Positions 35,221-43,167 of a DNA stretch of 64,000 nt are shown piece by piece; positions within the stretch are counted from its first letter, which is position 1; the number at the start of each line of letters is the position of its first letter. The DNA comes from Zoogloea sp. (GTDB lineage: Bacteria > Pseudomonadota > Gammaproteobacteria > Burkholderiales > Rhodocyclaceae). The notes beneath the pieces are model-generated. The model saw nothing but the letters and a program-made list of their open reading frames with translations, had not been told where the DNA came from and did not search any database. Position numbers and translations under genes: made by a program. The stretch covers positions 1 through 64,000 of the forward strand of contig NZ_JAQVCN010000016.1 in the NCBI RefSeq assembly GCF_028689785.1, given 5' to 3'.

Positions 35221-35826
35221 TTATTTCTTGGGAGTGACTGGCGGTTCCGAGTCGGGATCAGCCACAGAACTCTTTTCGCCACCCATGCCCGGCGGGAAGC
35301 CGGGGAAGGTGAAACCGGAGAAGAGGTTGCGGGTCTGGCTGTCGAGCTGTTCCTGCATCTGGGTGTACATCTTCTTGCTCTGCTCCATGTAGGCACCCAT
35401 CATGCTTTGCATGGCCGGCCCCTGGAAGTTCAGGAACTGGGCCCACAGGTCTTGATTGACGGTGGCGTTTTCGCCATACACCGAGCGGACCTGGTCTTGG
35501 AGCTTGGCCTGCATGTCGGTGAAGGCCTTGATGTTGTTCTCCAGGTACTTGCCCATCATCCCCTGCATGGCATTGCCATAGAAGCGGATCATCTGGGACA
35601 GCAGGTCGCTGGTGAACATGGGGGCGCCGCCGGCTTCCTCTTCGAGGATGATCTGCAGCAGGATGTTGCGGGTAAGGTCTTCGCCACTTTTGGCGTCGAC
35701 GACCTGGAAGATACCGTGTTCAAGGACGAGTTCCTTCACGTCTGCGAGCGTGATGTAGGAGCTGGTCTGGGTGTCGTAAAGGCGGCGGTTCGGGTACTTT
35801 TTTATCAGGCGAATTTGATCGGCCAT
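35221..35826 (-). CDS. phaR: Polyhydroxyalkanoate synthesis repressor
   Basis: Senses PHA and represses PHA genes, in particular phasin and phaR itself. It is 201 residues from the ATG at 35826, which opens with MADQIRLIKKYPNRRLYDT, the conserved PhaR DNA-binding start; GGAG lies 9 bases upstream. The N-terminal half has VKELVLEHGIFQVVD, the middle GGAPMFTSDLLSQMIRFYGN, and the C-terminal third is rich in Gln and Met (QSKKMYTQMQEQ) as in PHA-binding homologues. It is downstream of the two phaB genes on the same strand. Confidence 0.96.
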   Translation of the reverse strand: MADQIRLIKKYPNRRLYDTQTSSYITLADVKELVLEHGIFQVVDAKSGEDLTRNILLQIILEEEAGGAPMFTSDLLSQMIRFYGNAMQGMMGKYLENNIKAFTDMQAKLQDQVRSVYGENATVNQDLWAQFLNFQGPAMQSMMGAYMEQSKKMYTQMQEQLDSQTRNLFSGFTFPGFPPGMGGEKSSVADPDSEPPVTPKK

Positions 35827-35950
35827 TCGTGTCTTCTCCTCGGCGATGGAATTCGCCATCGGAGATTATACTGCGGTGCGCAAAAAAAAACCCTTCTCCG
35901 CTACGGGCTTAGCGTGACAGGTGTTGCGGGACGATGCAGGGGCTGCCCTT

Positions 35951-36038
35951 GTGGGGTCGAGAATTCAATCGACCTCCGTGCGTGGAGTCCGCTGCATGCC
36001 GGTGCTCGATGTCCGCGGTCGAGTGAATTCGGCCTCAC
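35951..36038. repeat. REPIN-like inverted repeat, family B doublet
   Basis: GTGGGGTCGA (35951-35960) begins one palindromic unit (GGTCGA-GAATTCAA-TCGACC), and GGTCGA-GTGAAT-TCGGCC (36017-36034) forms the second, followed by TCAC. The core between them has GCATGCCGGTG and ATGTCCGCG, which resembles the core of family A copy 2 (GGCACGCCGTTG, TGTCCGCG). It lies between phaR and the phaB terminator. Confidence 0.7.
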
Positions 36039-36056
36039 CGATGGCGAACCCCCAAA

Positions 36057-36086
36057 AACAAAACCCCGCCGAGGCGGGGTTTTGCG
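36057..36086 (-). terminator. Rho-independent terminator after phaB
   Basis: AAAACCCCGCC-GA-GGCGGGGTTTT (36060-36083) followed by TTTTGTTTTTG on the minus strand, 23 bases after the phaB stop. It separates the phaC-phaB-phaB transcript from phaR. Confidence 0.9.
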
Positions 36087-36108
36087 TGTTGCATACTGCG
36101 ACTGCGGA

Positions 36109-36849
36109 TTACTGGTAGTACAGGCCGCCGTTCACGTTCAGGGTGGCGCCAGTGACGTAGCCAGCCAGATCGGAGGACAGGTAGACGACAGCAGCACCGA
36201 TTTCTTCCGGCTTGCCAAGGCGCTTGACGGGCACGGTGTCGATGATGGCGTTGCGGACTTCTTCCTTGATGGCCATGACCATGTCGGTGCCGATGTAGCC
36301 CGGGGCGATGGCGTTACACGTAACACCCTTGGTGGCCAGCTCGGCAGCCAGGGCCTTGGTGAAGCCGATCACACCGGCCTTGGCGGCGGAGTAGTTGGTC
36401 TGACCAGCCTGACCCTTGACGCCGTTCACCGAGGAGATGTTGATGATGCGGCCAAAACCACGTTCCGCCATCTTCGGGGAAATGGTGTGGGTCACATTGA
36501 ACAGGCTGGTGAGGTTGGTCGCGATGACCGCATCCCACTGGCCTTTTTCCATCTTCGGGAAGAACTTGTCGCGGGTGATGCCGGCGTTGTTCACCAGGAT
36601 GTCGATCGGGCCGACTTCAGCGGTGATCTGCTCAACAGCAGCCTTGGCTTGTTCGTAGTCAGAGACGTCAAAGCCGTACAGCGGCACATCCAGGCCTTCG
36701 GCCTTGCGAGCCTCAACCCAGGCGTCCTTGGCGGGATCACCGGGGAAGAAGTTGCCGACCACACGGACACCAGCGGCAGCGAGGGATTTGACAATGGCGG
36801 TGCCAAGACCACCGACTGCGCCAGTAACAAGAGCGATGCGTTGAGTCAT
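36109..36849 (-). CDS. phaB: Acetoacetyl-CoA reductase (second copy in the operon)
   Basis: NADPH-dependent reduction of acetoacetyl-CoA to (R)-3-hydroxybutyryl-CoA, the monomer for PHA synthase. The 246-residue SDR protein has the cofactor loop VTGAVGGLGTAI, NNAGITRDKFF, the catalytic INISSVNG and YSAAKAGVIGFTKAL (Tyr and Lys), and ends VTGATLNVNGGLYYQ. It is 41 bases after a closely related phaB gene, suggesting tandem duplication. A strong terminator follows. PhaA (thiolase) is not in the window. Confidence 0.94.
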   Translation of the reverse strand: MTQRIALVTGAVGGLGTAIVKSLAAAGVRVVGNFFPGDPAKDAWVEARKAEGLDVPLYGFDVSDYEQAKAAVEQITAEVGPIDILVNNAGITRDKFFPKMEKGQWDAVIATNLTSLFNVTHTISPKMAERGFGRIINISSVNGVKGQAGQTNYSAAKAGVIGFTKALAAELATKGVTCNAIAPGYIGTDMVMAIKEEVRNAIIDTVPVKRLGKPEEIGAAVVYLSSDLAGYVTGATLNVNGGLYYQ

Positions 36850-36890
36850 TTCACTTTCCTTTTGTTGCAGTGCCAGAGAGAGAGTGGCGA

Positions 36891-37631
36891 TTAGAACATA
36901 TGCTGACCGCCGTTGATAGAGATGTTGGCGCCGGTCACGAACGCGGCCTCGTCGGACGAAAGGTAGGCGATGAGGCCGGCGATTTCTTCGGGCTTGCCGA
37001 GACGGCTCATCGGGATCTGCGGAAGGATCTTGCTTTCAAGGACTTCCTGCGGAATGGCGAGGACCATCTTGGTGCCGATGTAGCCCGGGGAGATGGTGTT
37101 GACCGTTACGCCGGACTTCGCCACTTCAAGGGCCAGGGACTTGGTGAAACCGTGCATGCCGGCCTTGGCAGCCGCATAGTTGGTCTGACCGAAGGCGCCC
37201 TTGATGCCGTTGAGGGAGGACACGTTGATGATGCGGCCCCACTTGCGTTCGACCATGCCGTCCATGACCTGCTTGGTCATGTTGAAGACGCTGTCGAGGT
37301 TGGTGTGAATGACGGCGTCCCAATCGGCCTTGGTCATGCGCTTGAAGGTCATGTCGCGGGTGATGCCGGCGTTGTTGACCAGGACGTCTACGGGGCCGAT
37401 CTCTGCGGTGACCTGCTCGACGCAGGCCTTGGCGGAGTCGAAATCACCCACGTCGCAGGGGTAGGCCTTGAAGCCGTAGCCCATGTTGTTCATGGCCTGC
37501 AGCCATTCGGCTGCCTTTTGATTGCCGGGCGAGTGGGTGGTGACCACCTTGTAGCCGAGCGCGGCCAGCTTGATGCAGATGGACTCGCCGAGACCGCCCA
37601 TACCACCAGTTACCAGTGCTACACGTGCCAT
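36891..37631 (-). CDS. phaB: Acetoacetyl-CoA reductase (first copy in the operon)
   Basis: Same reaction and fold as the next gene: 246 residues, VTGGMGGLGESI loop, NNAGITRDMTF, VSSLNGIKGAFGQ and NYAAAKAGMHGFTKSL with the catalytic Tyr-Lys pair, ending ANISINGGQHMF. The start ATG at 37631 is fixed by GGAGGG seven bases upstream and by the MARVALVTGG opening; the longer frame to 37937 runs back into phaC and is not coding. It differs from the second copy at many positions, so the duplication is not recent. Confidence 0.95.
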   Translation of the reverse strand: MARVALVTGGMGGLGESICIKLAALGYKVVTTHSPGNQKAAEWLQAMNNMGYGFKAYPCDVGDFDSAKACVEQVTAEIGPVDVLVNNAGITRDMTFKRMTKADWDAVIHTNLDSVFNMTKQVMDGMVERKWGRIINVSSLNGIKGAFGQTNYAAAKAGMHGFTKSLALEVAKSGVTVNTISPGYIGTKMVLAIPQEVLESKILPQIPMSRLGKPEEIAGLIAYLSSDEAAFVTGANISINGGQHMF

Positions 37632-37771
37632 GTTTCTCCCTCCTTGTTCGTGATTTATACGGGGGTGACTTGAACGCTGGCAGCGCCCCCGTTGTTGTCT
37701 CGCTGTCAGCGCGTTTCTTCTTTTTAGGGTGTGTTCTCCGGCGCAGACCAGGCTGCACCGGAGGGTGATAC

Positions 37772-39511
37772 TCAGGCCTTTTCCTTGACGTAACGGCCAG
37801 GGGCCGCTTCGATGACCTTGTATTTGGTGTTGCCAGCCTTGTTGCGGGCGGCCACCTGGGTGCCGCTGCGCGTCTTCAGCCATTCGATCCAGTGCAGCCA
37901 CCAGCTGCCCTTCTGCTCGGTGGCGGTGTCGAGCCATTCCTCGGGCACGGACGCCTTGGACTCGCTGGTCCAGTAGCTGCGACGATTCTTGGAGGCCGGG
38001 TTGATGGCGCCGGCAATGTGGCCGCTGGCGCCCAGCACGAAGGTGGTTTCGCCACCGAGAATCTGACGCACCAGGTAGGCGCTGGTCCAGGGGACGATAT
38101 GGTCTTCGCGGGTGGCGAGCAGGTAGGCGGGCAGGTCAACCTTGCCCATATCCACCTTGACGCCGAGCATCTCGAGCTTGCCGGGCACACGCAGGTTGTT
38201 CTCGAGGTACATGTTGCGCAGGTACCAGGCGAGGAAGGGACCGGAGAGGTTGGTGCTGTCGGAGTTCCAGTACAGCAGGTCGAAAGCCTCGGGCTGCTTG
38301 CCCTTGAGGTAGTTGCCAACCACGTATTGCCAGATGAGGTCGTTGGCCCGCAGGCTGGAGAAGACCTGAGCCAGCTCGCGGCCCATCAGCAGGCCGCCCT
38401 TGCCGATGGCGGCTTCGCGGGCGGCAACGGACGCCTCGTCCACCAGGCAGCCGATTTCGCCAGCGTCGGCAAAATCGAGCAGGGTGGTCATGAGGGTGAG
38501 ACTTTCGGCCGGGTCTTCGCCCTTGCCGCGCAGCACGGCGAGGGCGGACGACAGGATGGTGCCGCCGACGCAGAAGCCGAGAACGTTGGGCTTGTCCACT
38601 TTGGTGACTTCACGCACCACCTGCAGGGCGGTGACGGGGCCTTTTTCGAGGTAGTCGTCCCAGCCGAAGTGGGCTTCCTCGGCCTTGGCGTTTTTCCAGG
38701 AGACAAGGAAGACGGTGAAGCCTTGTTCGACAATGAAGCGCACCAGCGAGTTGGCCGGCTGCAAGTCCATGATGTAGAACTTGTTGATACAGGGCGGCAC
38801 GATCAGCAGCGGGGTCTTGTAGACCTTCTCGGTGAGCGGTGCGTACTGGATCAGCTGGATGAGCTCGTTTTCGAAGATGACGGAACCGGGCGTGGTGGCC
38901 AGGTTGCGGCCGATCTCGAAGGCCGAGTCGTCGGTCATGGAGATGCGGCCCTTCTCCATGTCGCCGATCAGGTTCTTGATGCCCTGGGTGATGCTCTCGC
39001 CCTTGGTGGCGAGGGCCGTCTGGATGAACTCGGGGTTGGTGGCCGCGAAGTTGGACGGGGCCAGGGCGTCGATGTACTGGCGGGTCAGGAACTGCATGCG
39101 GGCCTTGCTGCGACCATCGGCCACAGGCAGGGCATCGGAGACCTTGGAGAGGTAGTCGGCGTTGAGCAGGTAAGCCTGGCGGATGTAGTCGTAGACCGGG
39201 CTGGACGACCACTCGGGCGCGGCAAAGCGGCGGTCGCCGGGCTGAGGCTGAACCAGCGGATCGACGGTTTCACCGGGCCGGGCCTGAGCCATGGATGTCC
39301 ATAGGCGAGCGTGGGCTTCGGCGAGTTCTTTCTGCAGCCGGGCGAGCTCCTGGGTTTCCGGCAGGGGGATCTGCGGCGCCGTTGCAGGGGCTACCTGCTG
39401 GATGGCGGCATTCTGCTTGCCGAGGAAATCAAAAAAACCTTCAGCCAGCGACTGGCCGAACTTGAACATGCCCTGTAGTGCCTCTGCTGACTGCTCCGGT
39501 GTTACAGACAT
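37772..39511 (-). CDS. phaC: Class I poly(R)-hydroxyalkanoic acid synthase
   Basis: Polymerises (R)-3-hydroxyacyl-CoA into PHA granules. The 579-residue protein has the class I length and the lipase-like box LGFCVGGTILSS with the catalytic Cys (about residue 317), DHIVPWTSAYLV with the catalytic Asp, and LGASGHIAGAINP with the His. The N-terminal PhaC_N domain includes RRSYWTSESK at the C-terminal side and WSSSPVYDYIRQAYLLN. AAGGAGAGG precedes the ATG closely. It is the first gene of the minus-strand PHA operon phaC-phaB-phaB. Confidence 0.97.
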   Translation of the reverse strand: MSVTPEQSAEALQGMFKFGQSLAEGFFDFLGKQNAAIQQVAPATAPQIPLPETQELARLQKELAEAHARLWTSMAQARPGETVDPLVQPQPGDRRFAAPEWSSSPVYDYIRQAYLLNADYLSKVSDALPVADGRSKARMQFLTRQYIDALAPSNFAATNPEFIQTALATKGESITQGIKNLIGDMEKGRISMTDDSAFEIGRNLATTPGSVIFENELIQLIQYAPLTEKVYKTPLLIVPPCINKFYIMDLQPANSLVRFIVEQGFTVFLVSWKNAKAEEAHFGWDDYLEKGPVTALQVVREVTKVDKPNVLGFCVGGTILSSALAVLRGKGEDPAESLTLMTTLLDFADAGEIGCLVDEASVAAREAAIGKGGLLMGRELAQVFSSLRANDLIWQYVVGNYLKGKQPEAFDLLYWNSDSTNLSGPFLAWYLRNMYLENNLRVPGKLEMLGVKVDMGKVDLPAYLLATREDHIVPWTSAYLVRQILGGETTFVLGASGHIAGAINPASKNRRSYWTSESKASVPEEWLDTATEQKGSWWLHWIEWLKTRSGTQVAARNKAGNTKYKVIEAAPGRYVKEKA

Positions 39512-39611
39512 CCACCTCTCCTTTTAGTGTGCCTCTTGCAACGATACGGTGCGGACGACTTGGACCGACACCTTTCCCCGGCCCGCCTTGCGGCCTTGTA
39601 GAATCGGGGGG

Positions 39612-39836
39612 ATGTATATCGTTGCTATCGCTTGGATTTATGTCGCCCTGCTCGCCACGGTAACCGAAACTACGGTGATCGGCGGGATTCTGACTTTTTT
39701 GTTGTATGGCCTTGCGCCGCTCTCCCTGTTTTTATGGCTTTTCGGCACACCTGCCCGCCGTCGCCGTTCAGCCCAGCGCTCGCTCCGCGAGGGGGTGGGC
39801 CAGAACGATGGAAGCGATGCCAGCGGCGATCAATAA
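39612..39836 (+). CDS. Small conserved-type membrane protein
   Basis: A 74-residue protein with two hydrophobic segments (MYIVAIAWIYVALLATVTE and IGGILTFLLYGLAPLSLFLW) and a basic tail (ARRRRSAQR). Start ATG at 39612 follows GGGGGG and opens directly into the first segment; the longer frame from 39549 adds only a low-complexity arginine/proline stretch. I recall similar small proteins in betaproteobacteria but no function. It is divergent from phaC and its last 69 bases overlap the end of the convergent ZIP gene. Confidence 0.65.
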   Translation: MYIVAIAWIYVALLATVTETTVIGGILTFLLYGLAPLSLFLWLFGTPARRRRSAQRSLREGVGQNDGSDASGDQ

Positions 39837-40586
39837 TACCTGTTGGGCGGTGGCACGCAATTCAGTCCGTTTATGCAAACCCGGAATGAGATCGGCCACG
39901 GCCACGTAGATCATACTCGCGGCCGCGAGGGCGAGAAACACCGGCACCAGCGACTGCACATGGGACAGCGCGAAGTAGGCAAGGATGCCCCCGACCAGGG
40001 TGGCCAGGCTGGACAGCAGGTTGAAGACCAGTGCCTTGGTACGGCTGTAGCCGGAGTGCAGCAGAATCAGGAAATCGCCCGCTTCCTGGGGGATTTCATG
40101 GGCGATGATGGCCATTGCCGTAACAATGCCCAGGGGCGTGCTTTCGACAAATGCAGCAGCAATGAGCACGCCATCAACGAAGTTGTGGAAGGTATCCCCC
40201 ACCAGGATGAGCAGGCCGCTGCGGCCATGGTCGTGCCCCTGGGCTTCGGCATGCCCGTGATGGCCCTGAGCATGCCCGTGGTGTTCGTGCCCATGCCCAT
40301 GGCAGCCCTCGTCATGACAGTGCCGCCATAGAACGAGTTTTTCCAGCACGAAGAAAATCAGAATGCCGGCCAGGATGTTCATGGCGGCGCGCTCGGGGCT
40401 TTCTGCCGCCTCGATGGCATGTGGCAGGACTTCAAGGAAGGCGGCGCCCAGCAGGGCACCGATGGCATAACTGATGAGGGTTGGCACCCAGGCGGGACGG
40501 GCGGCCCAGGACAGCGCCGCGGCCACCAGCACGCTGAGCAGCCCCCCGGCAAAACTCATCACAACAATCCAGGCAAGGGGGGTCAT
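39768..40586 (-). CDS. ZIP family divalent metal transporter
   Basis: Predicted inner-membrane importer of zinc or other divalent cations. The 272-residue protein has about eight transmembrane segments, a histidine-rich cytoplasmic loop between the third and fourth (HGHGHEHHGHAQGHHGHAEA), and the transport-site motifs HNFVDGVLI and AHEIPQEAGDF. The His loop resembles metal-sensing loops of ZIP proteins. The C-terminal end overlaps the convergent small membrane-protein gene by 69 bases. Substrate is an inference from family; ZupT-like or GufA-like grouping not decided. Confidence 0.9.
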   Translation of the reverse strand: MTPLAWIVVMSFAGGLLSVLVAAALSWAARPAWVPTLISYAIGALLGAAFLEVLPHAIEAAESPERAAMNILAGILIFFVLEKLVLWRHCHDEGCHGHGHEHHGHAQGHHGHAEAQGHDHGRSGLLILVGDTFHNFVDGVLIAAAFVESTPLGIVTAMAIIAHEIPQEAGDFLILLHSGYSRTKALVFNLLSSLATLVGGILAYFALSHVQSLVPVFLALAAASMIYVAVADLIPGLHKRTELRATAQQVLLIAAGIASIVLAHPLAERALG

Positions 40587-40644
40587 GGGTATTCGATGAT
40601 CAAAAGGGCCGCGCAGTATAACGCCGGAGGCTCGACAGGACCGG

Positions 40645-41376
40645 TCAGTCCAGCCAGATGAGGGATGCCATGCGGCCCGTTACGCCATCGCGGCGATAGG
40701 AGAAAAAGCGCGCCGCGTCGGTCACCGTGCAAGCGTCGCCACCGTAGATGCGGGTTACGCCTGCACGGGCCAGGCGCTGGCGGGCCAGGAGGTAAATGTC
40801 GGCCAGCCACTTGTAGCGATTGGACGAGGGCCGGAAAGCCGCCTCGGAGGCCGGATCGGCGCCCATGAAGGCGGCGCGGACCTCCCCCCCCACCTCGAAG
40901 GCGTCGGGGCCGATGGCCGGCCCGAGCCAGGCCAGCAGTTGCCCCGGCGAGACGTTCATGGCGGCCACGGTGGCTTCGATCACCCCGCCGTGCAGGCCAC
41001 GCCAGCCGGCGTGGGCTGCTGCGACGACGCTGCCGGCCCGATCACACAGCAGCACCGGCAGGCAGTCGGCGGTCATCACGGCACAGACGCGGCCGGACTG
41101 ACGGCTCACGGAAGCATCGGCGTCTGGCACGCCCTCCCCCACCCCGGCCTCCACGACGTTCACGCCATGCACCTGGTTGAGCCAGCAGGGCTCGGCCGGC
41201 AGGGCCTGACGCAGTATGGCCCGGTTGGCGGCGACCCGGGCCGGGTCGTCACCCACATGAGTGCCGAGGTTGAGGGTGTTGTAGGGCGCAGTGCCGAGCC
41301 CGCCGGCGCGGGTGGTGGACAGGGCACGGACACGGGCCGGGGCCGGCCAGTCGGGATGGATCCAGGAATCGTTCAT
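40645..41376 (-). CDS. pgeF: Peptidoglycan editing factor / laccase-domain protein (YfiH family)
   Basis: A 243-residue protein of the DUF152/YfiH family, also called polyphenol oxidase. In E. coli it removes non-canonical serine-containing muropeptide precursors. Conserved blocks include CWLNQVHGVNVV, VMTADCLPVLLCD (metal-site Cys) and AAHAGWRGLHGGV (His), with the C-terminal ARFFSYRRDGVTGRMASLIWL. Its start overlaps the rluD stop by four bases (41373-41376), the conserved rluD-pgeF pair. Confidence 0.94.
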   Translation of the reverse strand: MNDSWIHPDWPAPARVRALSTTRAGGLGTAPYNTLNLGTHVGDDPARVAANRAILRQALPAEPCWLNQVHGVNVVEAGVGEGVPDADASVSRQSGRVCAVMTADCLPVLLCDRAGSVVAAAHAGWRGLHGGVIEATVAAMNVSPGQLLAWLGPAIGPDAFEVGGEVRAAFMGADPASEAAFRPSSNRYKWLADIYLLARQRLARAGVTRIYGGDACTVTDAARFFSYRRDGVTGRMASLIWLD

Positions 41377-42338
41377 GGTGCGGAGCCACTGCGCAAAAGC
41401 GCCAGCAGGCCTTCGAAATCATCGGGCAGGGAGGTTTCCCAGCGGCAGGGCTCACCCGTACGGGGATGAATGAGACCCAGCTGCCAGGCATGCAGGGCCT
41501 GGCGGGGAAAGGCATCGAGGCGCGGATCGGCGCTGCGCGCCTTGCCATAGGTGCCGTCGCCCACCAGGGGATGGCCGATATGCGCCATGTGCACCCGGAT
41601 CTGGTGGGTGCGGCCGGTGGCGAGTTCGCATTCGACCAGGGTGGCGCGGGCAAAGCGCTCGATGACCCGATAGCGGGTCAGGGCCTCACGCCCACCAGGC
41701 ACGACGGCCATCTTGGTTCGCTGGACTGGATGTCGGCCGATGGGTGCGTTCACCTCGCCACTTTCACCCGGCTGGCCATGCACGAGGGCCAGGTAGTGGC
41801 GCTTGACGGTTCGGGCCTGGAGCTGACGAACAAGGTCGGTCTGGGCTTCGAGGGTCCGGGCCACCACCAGCAACCCGCTGGTGTCCTTGTCGAGACGATG
41901 GACAATGCCCGCTCTGGGCAGCTCACGGGCATTGGCGTAGCGGTGGAGCAGCGCGTTGAGCAGCGTGCCGGACCAGTTGCCGCTACCCGGGTGCACCACC
42001 AGGCCCACCGGTTTGTCGATGACGACGACCGTATCGTCTTCATGGATCACCTGCAGCGGGATGTCCTCGGCCTGCTCGGCCAGCATGGCGTCGGAGGGCT
42101 CGGGGCTGACCAATACGGTCTCGCCGCCCCACACTTTGGCCTTTGAATCCGGCGAAGCCCCATTGATGAGGATTCGCCCCGACTTCAGCCAAGCCTGCAG
42201 GCGACTGCGGGAATGTTCGGGAAACAGGCGAGCGAGCGCCTGGTCGGCCCGAAGGCCGGCACAGTCGTCAGGAATAGACTCGCGCTGCGGAGAAGGGGAA
42301 GGGACGGCTGGGCTATAATCGCTCCAGTCTTCTTCCAA
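41373..42338 (-). CDS. rluD: 23S rRNA pseudouridine synthase (RluD family)
   Basis: Isomerises uridines in 23S rRNA helix 69. An S4 RNA-binding domain (RADQALARLFPEHSRSRLQAW) is followed by the catalytic motif HRLDKDTSGLLVVAR with the nucleophile Asp, and a C-terminal block TGRTHQIRVHMAHIGHPLVGD. The N-terminus is uncertain: the frame is open to an ATG at 42416 inside bamD, without a ribosome site, so TTG at 42338 is proposed. That position still covers the bamD promoter -10 box. Divergent from bamD and coupled to pgeF, as in many beta- and gammaproteobacteria. Confidence 0.92.
   Translation of the reverse strand: MEEDWSDYSPAVPSPSPQRESIPDDCAGLRADQALARLFPEHSRSRLQAWLKSGRILINGASPDSKAKVWGGETVLVSPEPSDAMLAEQAEDIPLQVIHEDDTVVVIDKPVGLVVHPGSGNWSGTLLNALLHRYANARELPRAGIVHRLDKDTSGLLVVARTLEAQTDLVRQLQARTVKRHYLALVHGQPGESGEVNAPIGRHPVQRTKMAVVPGGREALTRYRVIERFARATLVECELATGRTHQIRVHMAHIGHPLVGDGTYGKARSADPRLDAFPRQALHAWQLGLIHPRTGEPCRWETSLPDDFEGLLALLRSGSAP
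42314..42319 (+). promoter_or_regulatory. -10 element of the bamD promoter
   Basis: A perfect TATAAT, preceded by GGGC, lies 29 bases before the bamD ATG, inside the predicted start of the rluD reading frame on the other strand. No good -35 box is visible 17 bases upstream. Confidence 0.5.
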
Positions 42339-42348
42339 AGAGTTTTCA

Positions 42349-43152
42349 ATGGCGCATTTCACCCTGCGTAGTTTAACGCTTGCCGGCTTCCTTCTGCTCG
42401 CTGGCTGTAGCGGCATGCCCGACCAGATCGACGAAACGAACGGCTGGAGCGCCCAGAAGCTCTACTCGGAAGCCAAGGAGTCCATGTCGGATGGCGCCTG
42501 GGACCGGGCCATCAAGATGTTCGAGAAGCTGGAGGCGCGCTACCCCTACGGTCGCTACGCCCAGCAGTCCCAACTCGAAGTGGCTTACGCTTACTACAAG
42601 TCCAATGAGCCAGCCTCGGCCATCGCGGCCTGCGAGCGCTTCATCAAACTGCACCCGAACCATCCGAATGTGGACTACGCCTTCTACCTGAAGGGCCTGG
42701 CCAACTTCAATGAAGACCTCGGCCTGCTCGGCGCCCTGGCCAACCAGGATCTCTCGGAGCGGGACACCAAGGCGGCACGGGCCTCGTTCGACACCTTCAA
42801 GGAACTCGTACAACGCTTCCCTGAGAGCAAGTACGCAGCCGATGCGACCCTGCGCATGCGCTACCTGGTGAATGCGCTCGCTTCCCACGAAGTGCATGTG
42901 GCACGTTACTACCAGCGGCGCGGCGCCTATCTTGCTGCCGCCAACCGGGCCCAGACGGTGATCCGCGACTTTCCCCAATCGCCGGCCACCGAGGAAGCCC
43001 TGTTCCTGATGGTCAAGAGCTACGATGCCCTGAAGCTCACCGAACTGCGGGATGACGCCGAACGGGTGCTCCGCACCAACTTTCCGAAGAGCGCCTACCT
43101 GACGGCCGACGGCCCCACCGAGCGCAAGGCCGCGTGGTGGAAGCTCTGGTAA
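42349..43152 (+). CDS. bamD: Outer-membrane assembly lipoprotein BamD
   Basis: Essential lipoprotein of the BAM complex that inserts beta-barrel proteins such as Wza-associated porins into the outer membrane. The 267-residue protein has a lipoprotein signal with lipobox LLAGC (Cys about residue 20) and five TPR-like repeats, for example GRYAQQSQLEVAYAYYKSNE and FPESKYAADATLRMRYLVN. It ends RKAAWWKLW, typical of the family. Divergent from rluD, the conserved arrangement; a gene of unknown function follows after 15 bases. Confidence 0.96.
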   Translation: MAHFTLRSLTLAGFLLLAGCSGMPDQIDETNGWSAQKLYSEAKESMSDGAWDRAIKMFEKLEARYPYGRYAQQSQLEVAYAYYKSNEPASAIAACERFIKLHPNHPNVDYAFYLKGLANFNEDLGLLGALANQDLSERDTKAARASFDTFKELVQRFPESKYAADATLRMRYLVNALASHEVHVARYYQRRGAYLAAANRAQTVIRDFPQSPATEEALFLMVKSYDALKLTELRDDAERVLRTNFPKSAYLTADGPTERKAAWWKLW

Positions 43153-43167
43153 GCGAACCCCCAGGCC

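Noticed and set aside
36859-37938. Extended N-terminus of the first phaB (open to 37937)
   Set aside because: The extra 100 residues lie over the phaC end and the intergenic spacer; GGAGGG and the SDR motif fix the start at 37631.
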